From Candidatus Helarchaeota archaeon (GTDB taxonomy: Archaea > Asgardarchaeota > Lokiarchaeia > Helarchaeales > JABXJV01), in assembly GCA_013375355.1 (NCBI GenBank), contig JABXJV010000073.1, positions 1 through 6,609 of the forward strand: a stretch of DNA of 6,609 nt. The letters are read 5' to 3'. Below the pieces are notes generated by a model that searched no databases, was not told where the DNA came from, and was given only the letters and a program-made list of their open reading frames with translations. Below are positions 1 to 5,049 of the stretch, piece after piece. The first letter of the stretch is position 1. The number at the start of each line of letters is the position of its first letter. The translations under genes were made by a program, and so were the position numbers.

Positions 1-60
1 CAGTTTTTTCATTTTTCATTAAATCTGTTTCGTTTAAATATGTTTTTAAGTAATAGTAAA
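1..60. other. AT-rich flank, no recognisable feature
   Basis: This stretch is AT-rich. One frame is open from the window edge through to a stop at 109-111, but the peptide is rich in Phe, Leu and Asn and has no recognisable motif, so it is not called. If the structured island that follows is the end of a tnpB element, this segment could be a decayed or internal part of that element, but nothing here shows it. Confidence 0.4.
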
Positions 61-210
61 CTGATGAGTGATCATCCTTCCCGAAAACAGTTCGCACGGG
101 AAGTAAAATAACTTGCGAGAGCTGGCAGAGAAATGTCAGGTGTTGTCCACAGGGCATCGAAGTGGTGGTCTTGGGGAGCACAAATCTCCTTCCTTTAGGT
201 AGGAGTTGTT
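59..210 (+). ncRNA. Structured RNA candidate, omegaRNA/reRNA-like
   Basis: The island is clearly richer in G+C than its AT-rich flanks, a common sign of a structured RNA in such genomes. Visible stems: 63-67/72-76 with a GTGA (GNRA) loop; directly abutting it 77-83/97-103 (CTTCCCG/CGGGAAG) with a 13-base loop; 122-127/134-139 with loop GAGAAA; 173-177/185-189; and 186-193/198-205 (one T-T mismatch, loop TTTA), the last two mutually exclusive. Bases 91-96 (TTCGCA) in the second loop can pair with 114-119 (TGCGAG), giving an H-type pseudoknot. The final hairpin with CTTTAG across its loop, followed by TTGTTCAA, is the form seen at the right end of IS200/IS605-type tnpB elements, where the guide RNA is encoded. 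The strand assignment rests on that ending. The RNA class is inference; it could be another ncRNA or a 3'UTR structure. Confidence 0.45.
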
Positions 211-213
211 CAA
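61..213 (+). mobile_element. Possible solo right end of an IS200/IS605-family element
   Basis: The hairpin at 186-205 plus the TTGTTCAA tail resembles the right boundary of IS605/IS1341-type elements, and the boundary would fall near 213. One plus-strand frame (112-198) reads a short tail ending ...SKWWSWGAQISFL before a TAG inside the hairpin. That is reminiscent of TnpB C-terminal tails, which are often encoded through the end hairpin, but an in-frame stop at 109-111 interrupts it and no TnpB zinc-finger or RuvC motif is present. It may be a decayed copy, a non-autonomous derivative, or an end whose tnpB lies before the window. No left end or target duplication is seen. Confidence 0.35.
186..205 (+). 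terminator. Terminal hairpin of the structured island
   Basis: Bases 186-193 pair with 198-205 at seven of eight positions around a four-base TTTA loop and are followed by TTGTT. It could act as a transcript end or as the right-end hairpin of a mobile element. It competes with the 173-177/185-189 stem, since both use bases 186-189, so the two folds are alternatives. Confidence 0.4.
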
Positions 214-228
214 TAAAGTTAAAGACTG

Positions 229-246
229 CAAAGAAATATTTCTTTG
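229..246. repeat. Perfect 18-base palindrome
   Basis: CAAAGAAATATTTCTTTG is self-complementary over all 18 bases. It lies between the structured island and the stop codon of the B12-binding mutase subunit, so on the minus strand it falls about 50 bases past that stop and could contribute to 3' end formation. A second perfect palindrome, CATTTGCAAATG, sits seven bases away at 253-264. Their role is unknown; AT-rich DNA yields short palindromes by chance, but two this long so close together are notable. Confidence 0.5.
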
Positions 247-296
247 TTATTTCATTTGCAAATGATAAATATAATAAATAGTTTAATTTATATAAT

Positions 297-716
297 TCAA
301 CTTTTAGGTCGAGGTCTTTCAGGAAAAGCGTTATAAATAAAATCTACTGGTTCTTTTGTTGGTGAACCAGGTCCATATATTTCTTTAACTCCTATTTCTT
401 TTAAATTTTTAACATCTTCTGGTAACACAATAGTTCCACCAGCTAAGATCATTACAGTTCCAATTCCTTTCTCTTTTGCTAGTTCTACAACTTTAGGAAC
501 TAATGTCATATGTGCACCAGAGAGTATTGATAAACCAATAACGTCGACATCTTCTTGTATGGCGGTTTCAACGACTTGTTCAGGAGTCTGGTGTAGACCG
601 GTGTAGATAACTTCCATCCCAGCATCCCTTAGAGCCATGCATACTACTTTCGCTCCTCTATCATGACCATCCAGACCGGGCTTGGCCATGAGAAATCTAA
701 TTCTTTTTCTTTCCAT
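297..716 (-). CDS. mcmB: Methylmalonyl-CoA mutase, small (B12-binding) subunit
   Basis: This 139-residue protein is a stand-alone cobalamin-binding subunit that should pair with the divergently encoded catalytic subunit to convert (R)-methylmalonyl-CoA to succinyl-CoA and back, in the cytoplasm. The base-off/His-on B12 signature is complete: Lys12, Asp16, His18 and Gly21 (KPGLDGHDRG, His18 being the lower axial cobalt ligand), Ser63-x-Leu65 (SILSGAH) and Gly93-Gly94 (AGGTI). The spacings match those of the C-terminal domain of Propionibacterium shermanii mutase (Lys604, Asp608, His610, Ser655, Gly685). The length is normal for archaeal small subunits. The ATG at 716 is chosen because the MERKRIRFLMAKPG start matches the family. 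An upstream in-frame TTG at 806 would add 30 AT-rich, Lys/Leu-rich residues without family support. No strong Shine-Dalgarno is seen. Isobutyryl-CoA mutase uses a similar small subunit, so specificity comes from the partner. Confidence 0.93.
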   Translation of the reverse strand: MERKRIRFLMAKPGLDGHDRGAKVVCMALRDAGMEVIYTGLHQTPEQVVETAIQEDVDVIGLSILSGAHMTLVPKVVELAKEKGIGTVMILAGGTIVLPEDVKNLKEIGVKEIYGPGSPTKEPVDFIYNAFPERPRPKS

Positions 717-869
717 TTTCTTGACCAACCAACTTTTTAAATCTATTTTCAATTTTTCTAGTTTAAATAATTTATTATTTAGTGATAAATAATAAATATC
801 TACCAAAGAATCTTTATTAAATTTTTATTATCATTTAATATAGTAATAAAATACTTTTTACGAAAGGTT
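717..869. promoter_or_regulatory. Divergent promoter region of the two mutase subunits
   Basis: This AT-rich spacer separates the two divergent mutase genes, so promoters for both must lie here unless one starts further out. Candidate TATA elements are TTTAATATA at 834-842 for the plus-strand gene (start about 30 bases downstream) and, read on the minus strand, ATTTAAAAAG (742-733) or TTATTTAAAC (about 770-761) for the small subunit. A/T richness makes these weak predictions. No cobalamin riboswitch hallmarks are present. Confidence 0.35.
862..867 (+). promoter_or_regulatory. Shine-Dalgarno-like GAAAGG of the mutase large subunit
   Basis: GAAAGG sits only two bases before the TTG at 870 and eleven bases before an in-frame TTG at 879. 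Neither spacing is ideal, so it does not settle which TTG is used. The two choices differ by three residues (MKK) and do not affect the family motifs. Confidence 0.35.
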
Positions 870-2537
870 TTGAAAAAATTGGAAGAGTCTAAGAAAAAAT
901 GGGAAGAAACCACCCTAAAAGATACATTAAACCAGAAACCAGAGCGGTGTGAAAGTTTTGAATCACTTTCAGATATTGAGATTGATCGTTTATACATGCC
1001 CACTAAAGAATCTAAGGATATTTATTTAGATAAATTAGGGCTTCCTGGCGAATTTCCATTCACTCGTGGTGTATATCCCACTATGTATCGAGGGCGGTTA
1101 TGGACAATGCGGCAATTTGCTGGATTTGGTACTAGTATTGACACAAATAAACGATTTAAATATCTATTAGCAAATGGTCAAACTGGTTTGTCAGTAGCTT
1201 TTGATTTTCCAACACTTTATGGATATGATTCGGATCATGAAATGTCATTAGGGGAGGTCGGGCGTTGTGGAGTTGCCATTTCATCTTTGGCAGATATGGA
1301 GACATTATTTGATGGAATCCCCCTAGAAAAAGTAAGTACAAGCATGACAATTAATGGTCCTGCAGCTATTGTTTGGGCATTTTATATTGCCGCTGCAGAA
1401 AATCAAGGAGTAGATAGACGCAAACTTCGTGGAACTATACAAAATGATATATTAAAAGAATATATTGCCCAAAAATCTTGGATTTTTCCTCCCGAACCTT
1501 CAATGAGATTAATTATTGATACTTTCGAATTTGGTTCAAAAGAACTTCCAAAATGGAATACTATATCTATTTCAGGATATCATATACGGGAAGCAGGTTC
1601 TACTGCGGTCCAAGAATTAGCTTTTACATTAGCTGATGGTCTGTGTTATGTAGATGCTGCAATAAAACGTGGTTTAGATATTGATTCATTTGCTCCTCGA
1701 TTAAGTTTCTTTTTCAACGCTCACAATTATTTCTTTGAGGAAGTTGCTAAATACCGTGCAGCTCGCAGAATATGGGCAAAAGAATTGAAAAAACGTGGCG
1801 CTGAAAGCCCAAGATCTATGATGTTAAGATTTCATACTCAAACAGCAGGAGTTTCATTATTAGCACAACAACCTGAAAATAATATCATGCGAACAACATT
1901 ACAAGCATTAGCTGCCATTTTAGGAGGTACCCAATCACTTCATACAAACTCTTTCGATGAAACTCTAGCGTTACCAACAGAGCATGCGGTTAGATTAGCT
2001 TTAAGAACTCAGCAGATAATCGCTCATGAAAGTGGTATAACTGATACAATTGACCCACTTGGCGGTTCTTATTTTATTGAGCAATTAACAGACAGAATGG
2101 AAAAGGAAACCTATGCTTATTTCAATAAAATTAAAAAATTAGGAGGAGTTATTCCAGCCATACATAAAGGGTTCTTTCAACTAGAAATAGCTAGAGCAGC
2201 TTATAAATATCAAAGACAAGTTGAACAAAAAAAACGTATCATTGTAGGCTTAAATGACTACCAAATCGAGGGTGATGATAAAATTAATATAGAATTGCTG
2301 AAGATTGGTCCTGAAGTAGAAAAATTACAGCATGAACGTTTAAAAAAGTTAAGAGAGACAAGAGATAATAAGGAATTGAAGAGAACTCTGAAGGAAGTGG
2401 AAGAGGCAGCAAAGTCTGATACAAATTTAATGCCATATTTAATAGACGCAGCTCATGCATACGCGACCTTAGGCGAGATCCGAGAAGTTTTAGTAGGAGT
2501 CTTTGGAACCTATAAAGAACCTTCCGATTTGTTTTAA
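870..2537 (+). CDS. mcmA: Methylmalonyl-CoA mutase, large (catalytic) subunit
   Basis: This 555-residue protein is the TIM-barrel catalytic subunit of a B12-dependent acyl-CoA mutase, full length for the split archaeal/bacterial form that lacks the cobalamin domain. Family motifs run in order: [11 protein letters not shown] (65-75), [11 protein letters not shown] (78-88), [14 protein letters not shown] (110-123), [11 protein letters not shown] (188-198), PPEPSMRLI (207-215), [10 protein letters not shown] (234-243), FAPRLSFFF (274-282), LRFHTQTAG (319-327), [10 protein letters not shown] (352-361) and [10 protein letters not shown] (395-404). Key residues are Gln191, Arg213 (equivalent of carboxylate-binding Arg207 in P. 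shermanii), Tyr237-His238 and Arg277. The position before AGF is Phe83, where methylmalonyl-CoA mutases have Tyr89 and isobutyryl-CoA mutases have Phe. Ala110 excludes the 2-hydroxyisobutyryl-CoA mutase pattern (Asp there). The start is TTG: GAAAGG (862-867) lies just upstream, and a second TTG at 879 is possible. No ATG occurs before codon 43. No epimerase or MeaB gene is nearby. Confidence 0.95.
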   Translation: MKKLEESKKKWEETTLKDTLNQKPERCESFESLSDIEIDRLYMPTKESKDIYLDKLGLPGEFPFTRGVYPTMYRGRLWTMRQFAGFGTSIDTNKRFKYLLANGQTGLSVAFDFPTLYGYDSDHEMSLGEVGRCGVAISSLADMETLFDGIPLEKVSTSMTINGPAAIVWAFYIAAAENQGVDRRKLRGTIQNDILKEYIAQKSWIFPPEPSMRLIIDTFEFGSKELPKWNTISISGYHIREAGSTAVQELAFTLADGLCYVDAAIKRGLDIDSFAPRLSFFFNAHNYFFEEVAKYRAARRIWAKELKKRGAESPRSMMLRFHTQTAGVSLLAQQPENNIMRTTLQALAAILGGTQSLHTNSFDETLALPTEHAVRLALRTQQIIAHESGITDTIDPLGGSYFIEQLTDRMEKETYAYFNKIKKLGGVIPAIHKGFFQLEIARAAYKYQRQVEQKKRIIVGLNDYQIEGDDKINIELLKIGPEVEKLQHERLKKLRETRDNKELKRTLKEVEEAAKSDTNLMPYLIDAAHAYATLGEIREVLVGVFGTYKEPSDLF

Positions 2538-2569
2538 AATTTCTATATTATCAACCAAATTCTAGTGAG

Positions 2570-2576
2570 TTTTTTT
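2570..2576 (+). terminator. T-run terminator candidate for the mutase large subunit
   Basis: Seven consecutive T residues begin about 32 bases after the stop codon, without a stable hairpin before them. Archaeal RNA polymerase can terminate at plain oligo-T tracts, so this is a reasonable end for the plus-strand transcript before it meets the convergent gene. Confidence 0.45.
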
Positions 2577-2603
2577 CAATAAGAAAAATGGTAATAAACA
2601 TAG

Positions 2604-2620
2604 CGCAAATTAAATTTGCG
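2604..2620. repeat. Perfect inverted repeat between convergent genes
   Basis: CGCAAATT and AATTTGCG form a perfect 8-base inverted repeat around one A. In RNA it could form a 6-7 bp hairpin with a small loop on either strand. It lies midway between a plus-strand T-run (2570-2576) and a minus-strand T-run (2648-2641), so it may be part of a two-way terminator or a protein-binding site. Confidence 0.55.
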
Positions 2621-2640
2621 TTAAACCCGTTTAAAATAAG

Positions 2641-2648
2641 AAAAAAAA
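2641..2648 (-). terminator. T-run terminator candidate for the surface protein gene
   Basis: Eight consecutive A residues on the plus strand give a T8 tract on the minus strand, about 48 bases past the stop of the surface-protein gene. It matches the oligo-T type of archaeal terminator. No strong hairpin immediately precedes it. Confidence 0.45.
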
Positions 2649-2695
2649 GAGGACTTTGAGAATTAATCGCTCTATATTTTTTTAAGAAGCATTTT

Positions 2696-4672
2696 TTAAC
2701 TTTTTTTAGAAGGCTGTGTTTTACTAATTTTATGCTGTAACTCTTGGATCGTTTTATCCTTTTGTTTTATTGTTTTATTATTTTTGATTAAAATCGTAAT
2801 TATTATAGAAAACGCTGCAATGATACCTATAGCGATTCCTAAACCGGGGGGCGATGATAAAATGTCAAAAATATCTCGTCCTTCTATTCCGATTGGAATT
2901 GAAGGCAATTCCTTAGGAATTTTTGTAACTTTTACAATAACTGTATCAGAAATTCCAGTTTGATTATAATAATCACAATATTCGATGGTATAATTAAATG
3001 TCCCTAAGGCAGTTCGATTAATGGGTACGAGTACATACGTATTGTTATCCCATGAGGTCCACTTAATCCATTCATAATAATTGTTATTGTTGTCATTTAC
3101 CCAGACTCTGTATTTTCCTGCACCATGATCATCATAAAGTCTCCAATGAATTGCTTCTAAACCTGATGGTGTAGTTTGAATATCTATGGGATGATTTGAA
3201 GTAGGATTACTATCATTTACTATAAGCTGAGCATAAATATCATTCAAAATTCCGTCTCTCTTGTCTTGCCACGTGATGATTGCTCCTCCATTACTATCGC
3301 TACAAATTTGAGGTATATTTTGGTCAGTATTTACCGAGCATATTATCACTCCATCGAGTGTAAATTCCACCTTACCGCTAGAATTAATTTTCTGTGCATA
3401 AATATCCCAATTAGAGCCGGTTCTATAATCTTCCCACGTGATAATTGCGCCTCCCGCACCGTCGCTGCAAATTTGAGGATTTTGTTGAAGATCGTTTTCC
3501 ATACAGATTGCCACTCCATCATCTGTCCATTCTACATTTCCACTAAAATTGACTTTTTGTACATAAATATCAAGATTAATTCCTGCATCTCTCCAATCTT
3601 GCCACGTGATGATTGCGCCTCCAGCTTCGTCGCTACAAATTTGAGGATCTCTTTTACTCCAGGGGCTTGCATTACAAATTTTCACCCCATCTGTGATCCA
3701 TTTGGTATCTCCACTCGAATTGATTCTCTGCGCGTAAATATGTGTAGAAGGGACTATTCTCCCATCTTCCCACGTGATGATTGCACCTCCCGCTTTGTCG
3801 CTGCAAATCTGGGGCTTCTGTTGAGTATTGTTTGCCATGCAAATTGCAGTTCCGTTATCCATCCATTTTACATCTCCGTTGGAATCGATCTTCTGCGCAT
3901 AAATATCAAAATTAGGTCCGCCTATACAATGGCTCCACGTGATGATTGCACCCAATTCACCATCGCTGCAAATTTGAGGAGTTTGTTGACTATCGTTTGT
4001 TGTGCAGATTGCCATTCCATCAACATCCCACTTTATGTCTCCACTCGAATTGATTCTCTGCGCGTAAATATCCTCATTTCTGTTTCTCCAATCCGTCCAT
4101 GTGATAATTGCACCCACTTCGCCGTCGCTACAAATTTGAGGAGTATCTTGATTATTGCTTGCCGTGCAGATAGCCATTCCATCAACATCCCACTCTACTC
4201 CTCCACTCGAATTGATTCTCTGCGCGTAAATATCAGTATTTCCGTTTCTCCAATCCCTCCAGGTGATGATTGCACCCCCTTCGCCATCGCTGCAAATTTG
4301 AGGAGTTTCTTGAGTAACGCCTTCCGTGCAGATTGCCGTTCCATTAACTTCCCACACTACACCTCCACTCGAATCGACTCTCTGCGCGTAAATATCAGGA
4401 CTTATATATCTCCAATCCACCCATGTGATAATTGCGCCTCCTTCGCCGTCGCTGCAAATTTGAGGAGTTTCTTGAATACTGTCTTCCGTGCAGATGGCAA
4501 ATCCATTATTATCCCTTATTACAACAGGTTTTTCTTTTATGGAAATCGTTGAATTTAGGGGGAATTTATTCCTAAAAGGTAGGAAAATTGGTTTGTTCGA
4601 AAATCTAACTAGAAGAATTGTTGAAATTATCAAAATCTGTGTAAATACTAACATTAAGTTACTTTTTTTCAT
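2696..4672 (-). CDS. Membrane-anchored eight-repeat beta-propeller-like surface protein
   Basis: This 658-residue protein has no recognised specific function. Domains in order: a signal peptide or N-terminal membrane segment (about 6-22, after MKKSN); eight tandem repeats of 54-57 residues (about 60-487) with consensus IC-x11-C-SDG-xGGAIITW-xDWR-x-DIYAQ-x-INSSG-x-W-x-DG; an Ig/cadherin-like domain (about 497-583); one transmembrane helix (about 610-629); and a short Lys-rich tail with a heptad-like stretch. The topology is therefore outside the cell with a small cytoplasmic tail. More than ten N-x-S/T sequons suggest N-glycosylation. Each repeat looks like one four-stranded blade; repeat 8 lacks the last strand and residues 50-59 before repeat 1 resemble it, suggesting a closed eight-bladed ring. 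Every repeat carries a Cys pair. The ATG at 4672 is preferred to a GTG at 4681 because MKKSN followed by a hydrophobic run is a typical export signal. Ligand binding or adhesion is only a guess. Confidence 0.85.
   Translation of the reverse strand: MKKSNLMLVFTQILIISTILLVRFSNKPIFLPFRNKFPLNSTISIKEKPVVIRDNNGFAICTEDSIQETPQICSDGEGGAIITWVDWRYISPDIYAQRVDSSGGVVWEVNGTAICTEGVTQETPQICSDGEGGAIITWRDWRNGNTDIYAQRINSSGGVEWDVDGMAICTASNNQDTPQICSDGEVGAIITWTDWRNRNEDIYAQRINSSGDIKWDVDGMAICTTNDSQQTPQICSDGELGAIITWSHCIGGPNFDIYAQKIDSNGDVKWMDNGTAICMANNTQQKPQICSDKAGGAIITWEDGRIVPSTHIYAQRINSSGDTKWITDGVKICNASPWSKRDPQICSDEAGGAIITWQDWRDAGINLDIYVQKVNFSGNVEWTDDGVAICMENDLQQNPQICSDGAGGAIITWEDYRTGSNWDIYAQKINSSGKVEFTLDGVIICSVNTDQNIPQICSDSNGGAIITWQDKRDGILNDIYAQLIVNDSNPTSNHPIDIQTTPSGLEAIHWRLYDDHGAGKYRVWVNDNNNNYYEWIKWTSWDNNTYVLVPINRTALGTFNYTIEYCDYYNQTGISDTVIVKVTKIPKELPSIPIGIEGRDIFDILSSPPGLGIAIGIIAAFSIIITILIKNNKTIKQKDKTIQELQHKISKTQPSKKS
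3212..4495 (-). repeat. Eight tandem 162-171 base coding repeats
   Basis: Repeat units begin at codons for the Ile-Cys pair, at 4495, 4333, 4171, 4009, 3844, 3679, 3508 and 3343 (descending, minus strand). Unit lengths are 162, 162, 162, 165, 165, 171 and 165 bases, with a last, incomplete unit. Similarity persists at DNA level: the plus-strand string CTCGAATTGATTCTCTGCG followed by CGTAAATAT recurs near 3715, 4045 and 4210, and near-variants occur in other units. The array is richer in G+C than its surroundings. This pattern fits repeat expansion by duplication or recombination, and unit number could vary between strains. Confidence 0.9.
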
Positions 4673-4720
4673 ACTATACACACTTTTCTAAATAGTATAT
4701 GAAGATTAAATCTTAATTCT

Positions 4721-4728
4721 TTTATATC
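4721..4728 (-). promoter_or_regulatory. TATA-like element for the surface protein gene
   Basis: Read on the minus strand this is GATATAAA, about 50 bases before the ATG at 4672. A start site about 25 bases downstream would leave a leader of about 25 bases. No clear Shine-Dalgarno precedes the ATG. The call is weak because the region is AT-rich. Confidence 0.3.
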
Positions 4729-4833
4729 ATACAATTTTAAATAATATCCTATAAAATTTCTCAAAAATCTAGATTTAAAGAGTAACTTATTGTTTAATTT
4801 TTCCAAAAAACAGTCAATTTTTCTCAAATAGAT

Positions 4834-4846
4834 GACGAATTTCGTC
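4834..4846. promoter_or_regulatory. Inverted repeat, possible operator
   Basis: GACGAA-T-TTCGTC is a perfect 6-base inverted repeat with a one-base centre. It is a small G/C-containing patch inside an otherwise AT-only spacer, located between the divergent surface-protein and HTH-regulator genes. It could bind a dimeric regulator, possibly the neighbouring HTH protein. It is 170-200 bases from either start, which is far for a simple archaeal operator. Confidence 0.3.
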
Positions 4847-5016
4847 GATATGATTAGATTTAATTACAAAGATAGATCGATGTAAAAAAATATTTAGATC
4901 TATAAACAATTATTTTAATTTGTTATTTAAATAAAAAAATCTATTATAAATTTGAAGATTTATTTAAAAGATTTTCCGAAATATTTTTTCATAAATTATA
5001 AAAAATTTTTTTAGTG

Positions 5017-5024
5017 TATAAATA
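5017..5024 (+). promoter_or_regulatory. TATA box of the HTH regulator gene
   Basis: TATAAATA matches the archaeal TATA consensus and lies 25 bases before the ATG at 5050. Initiation at the usual distance would fall about 5042-5050, giving a leaderless or nearly leaderless mRNA. This placement argues that translation starts at 5050 rather than at the in-frame GTG at 5014, which would lie upstream of the transcript. Confidence 0.55.
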
Positions 5025-5049
5025 CTCTTTATTAGTTAGTGAAGCATTA

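Larger units (their letters stand above)
4673..5049. other. AT-rich intergenic region with divergent promoters
   Basis: No credible gene lies between the surface-protein start and the HTH-regulator start. The stretch is strongly AT-rich and holds a candidate TATA box for each flanking gene, a GACGAA/TTCGTC inverted repeat (4834-4846) and a short TAGATCTA palindrome (4895-4902). Several loosely similar AGATTTA/TAGATC words are scattered through 4770-4960, but A/T bias could explain them. Confidence 0.6.

Noticed and set aside
61..92. Hammerhead ribozyme core (CTGATGA ... GAAA)
   Set aside because: The bases between CTGATGA and GAAA do not form stem II, stem III cannot be built after GAAA, and GATGA is better paired with TCATC around a GTGA loop.
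85..190. Short minus-strand peptides across the island
   Set aside because: They are brief, stop-bounded and mutually overlapping in different frames, with no recognisable domain; they are better explained as reverse readings of a structured RNA.
61..210. C/D box sRNA starting at the TGATGA-like word
   Set aside because: No D box (CTGA) or C'/D' pair occurs at suitable spacing within the island.
59..210. Cobalamin riboswitch, expected near a B12-dependent enzyme
   Set aside because: The B12 box and other conserved cobalamin riboswitch words are missing, and the island lies at the 3' side of the mutase gene rather than in a leader.
717..806. N-terminal extension of the B12-binding subunit from a TTG at 806
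   Set aside because: The added 30 residues are encoded by promoter-like AT-rich DNA and have no match to the family, which starts just before the KPGLDGHDRG motif.
800..1350. Minus-strand open frames inside the start of the mutase large subunit
   Set aside because: They are shadows of a highly conserved coding sequence on the plus strand and show no motif.
3266..4552. Long open frame (428 codons) on the plus strand opposite the repeat protein
   Set aside because: It is antisense to the tandem repeats and stays open only because the repeat units lack stops in that frame. Its peptide is Cys/Arg/Ser-rich, with no domain, and the minus-strand protein has a signal peptide, conserved blades and a membrane anchor.
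5014..5049. GTG start at 5014 for the HTH regulator
   Set aside because: The TATA box at 5017-5024 overlaps it, so the codon would be upstream of the mRNA; the family alignment also favours the ATG at 5050.
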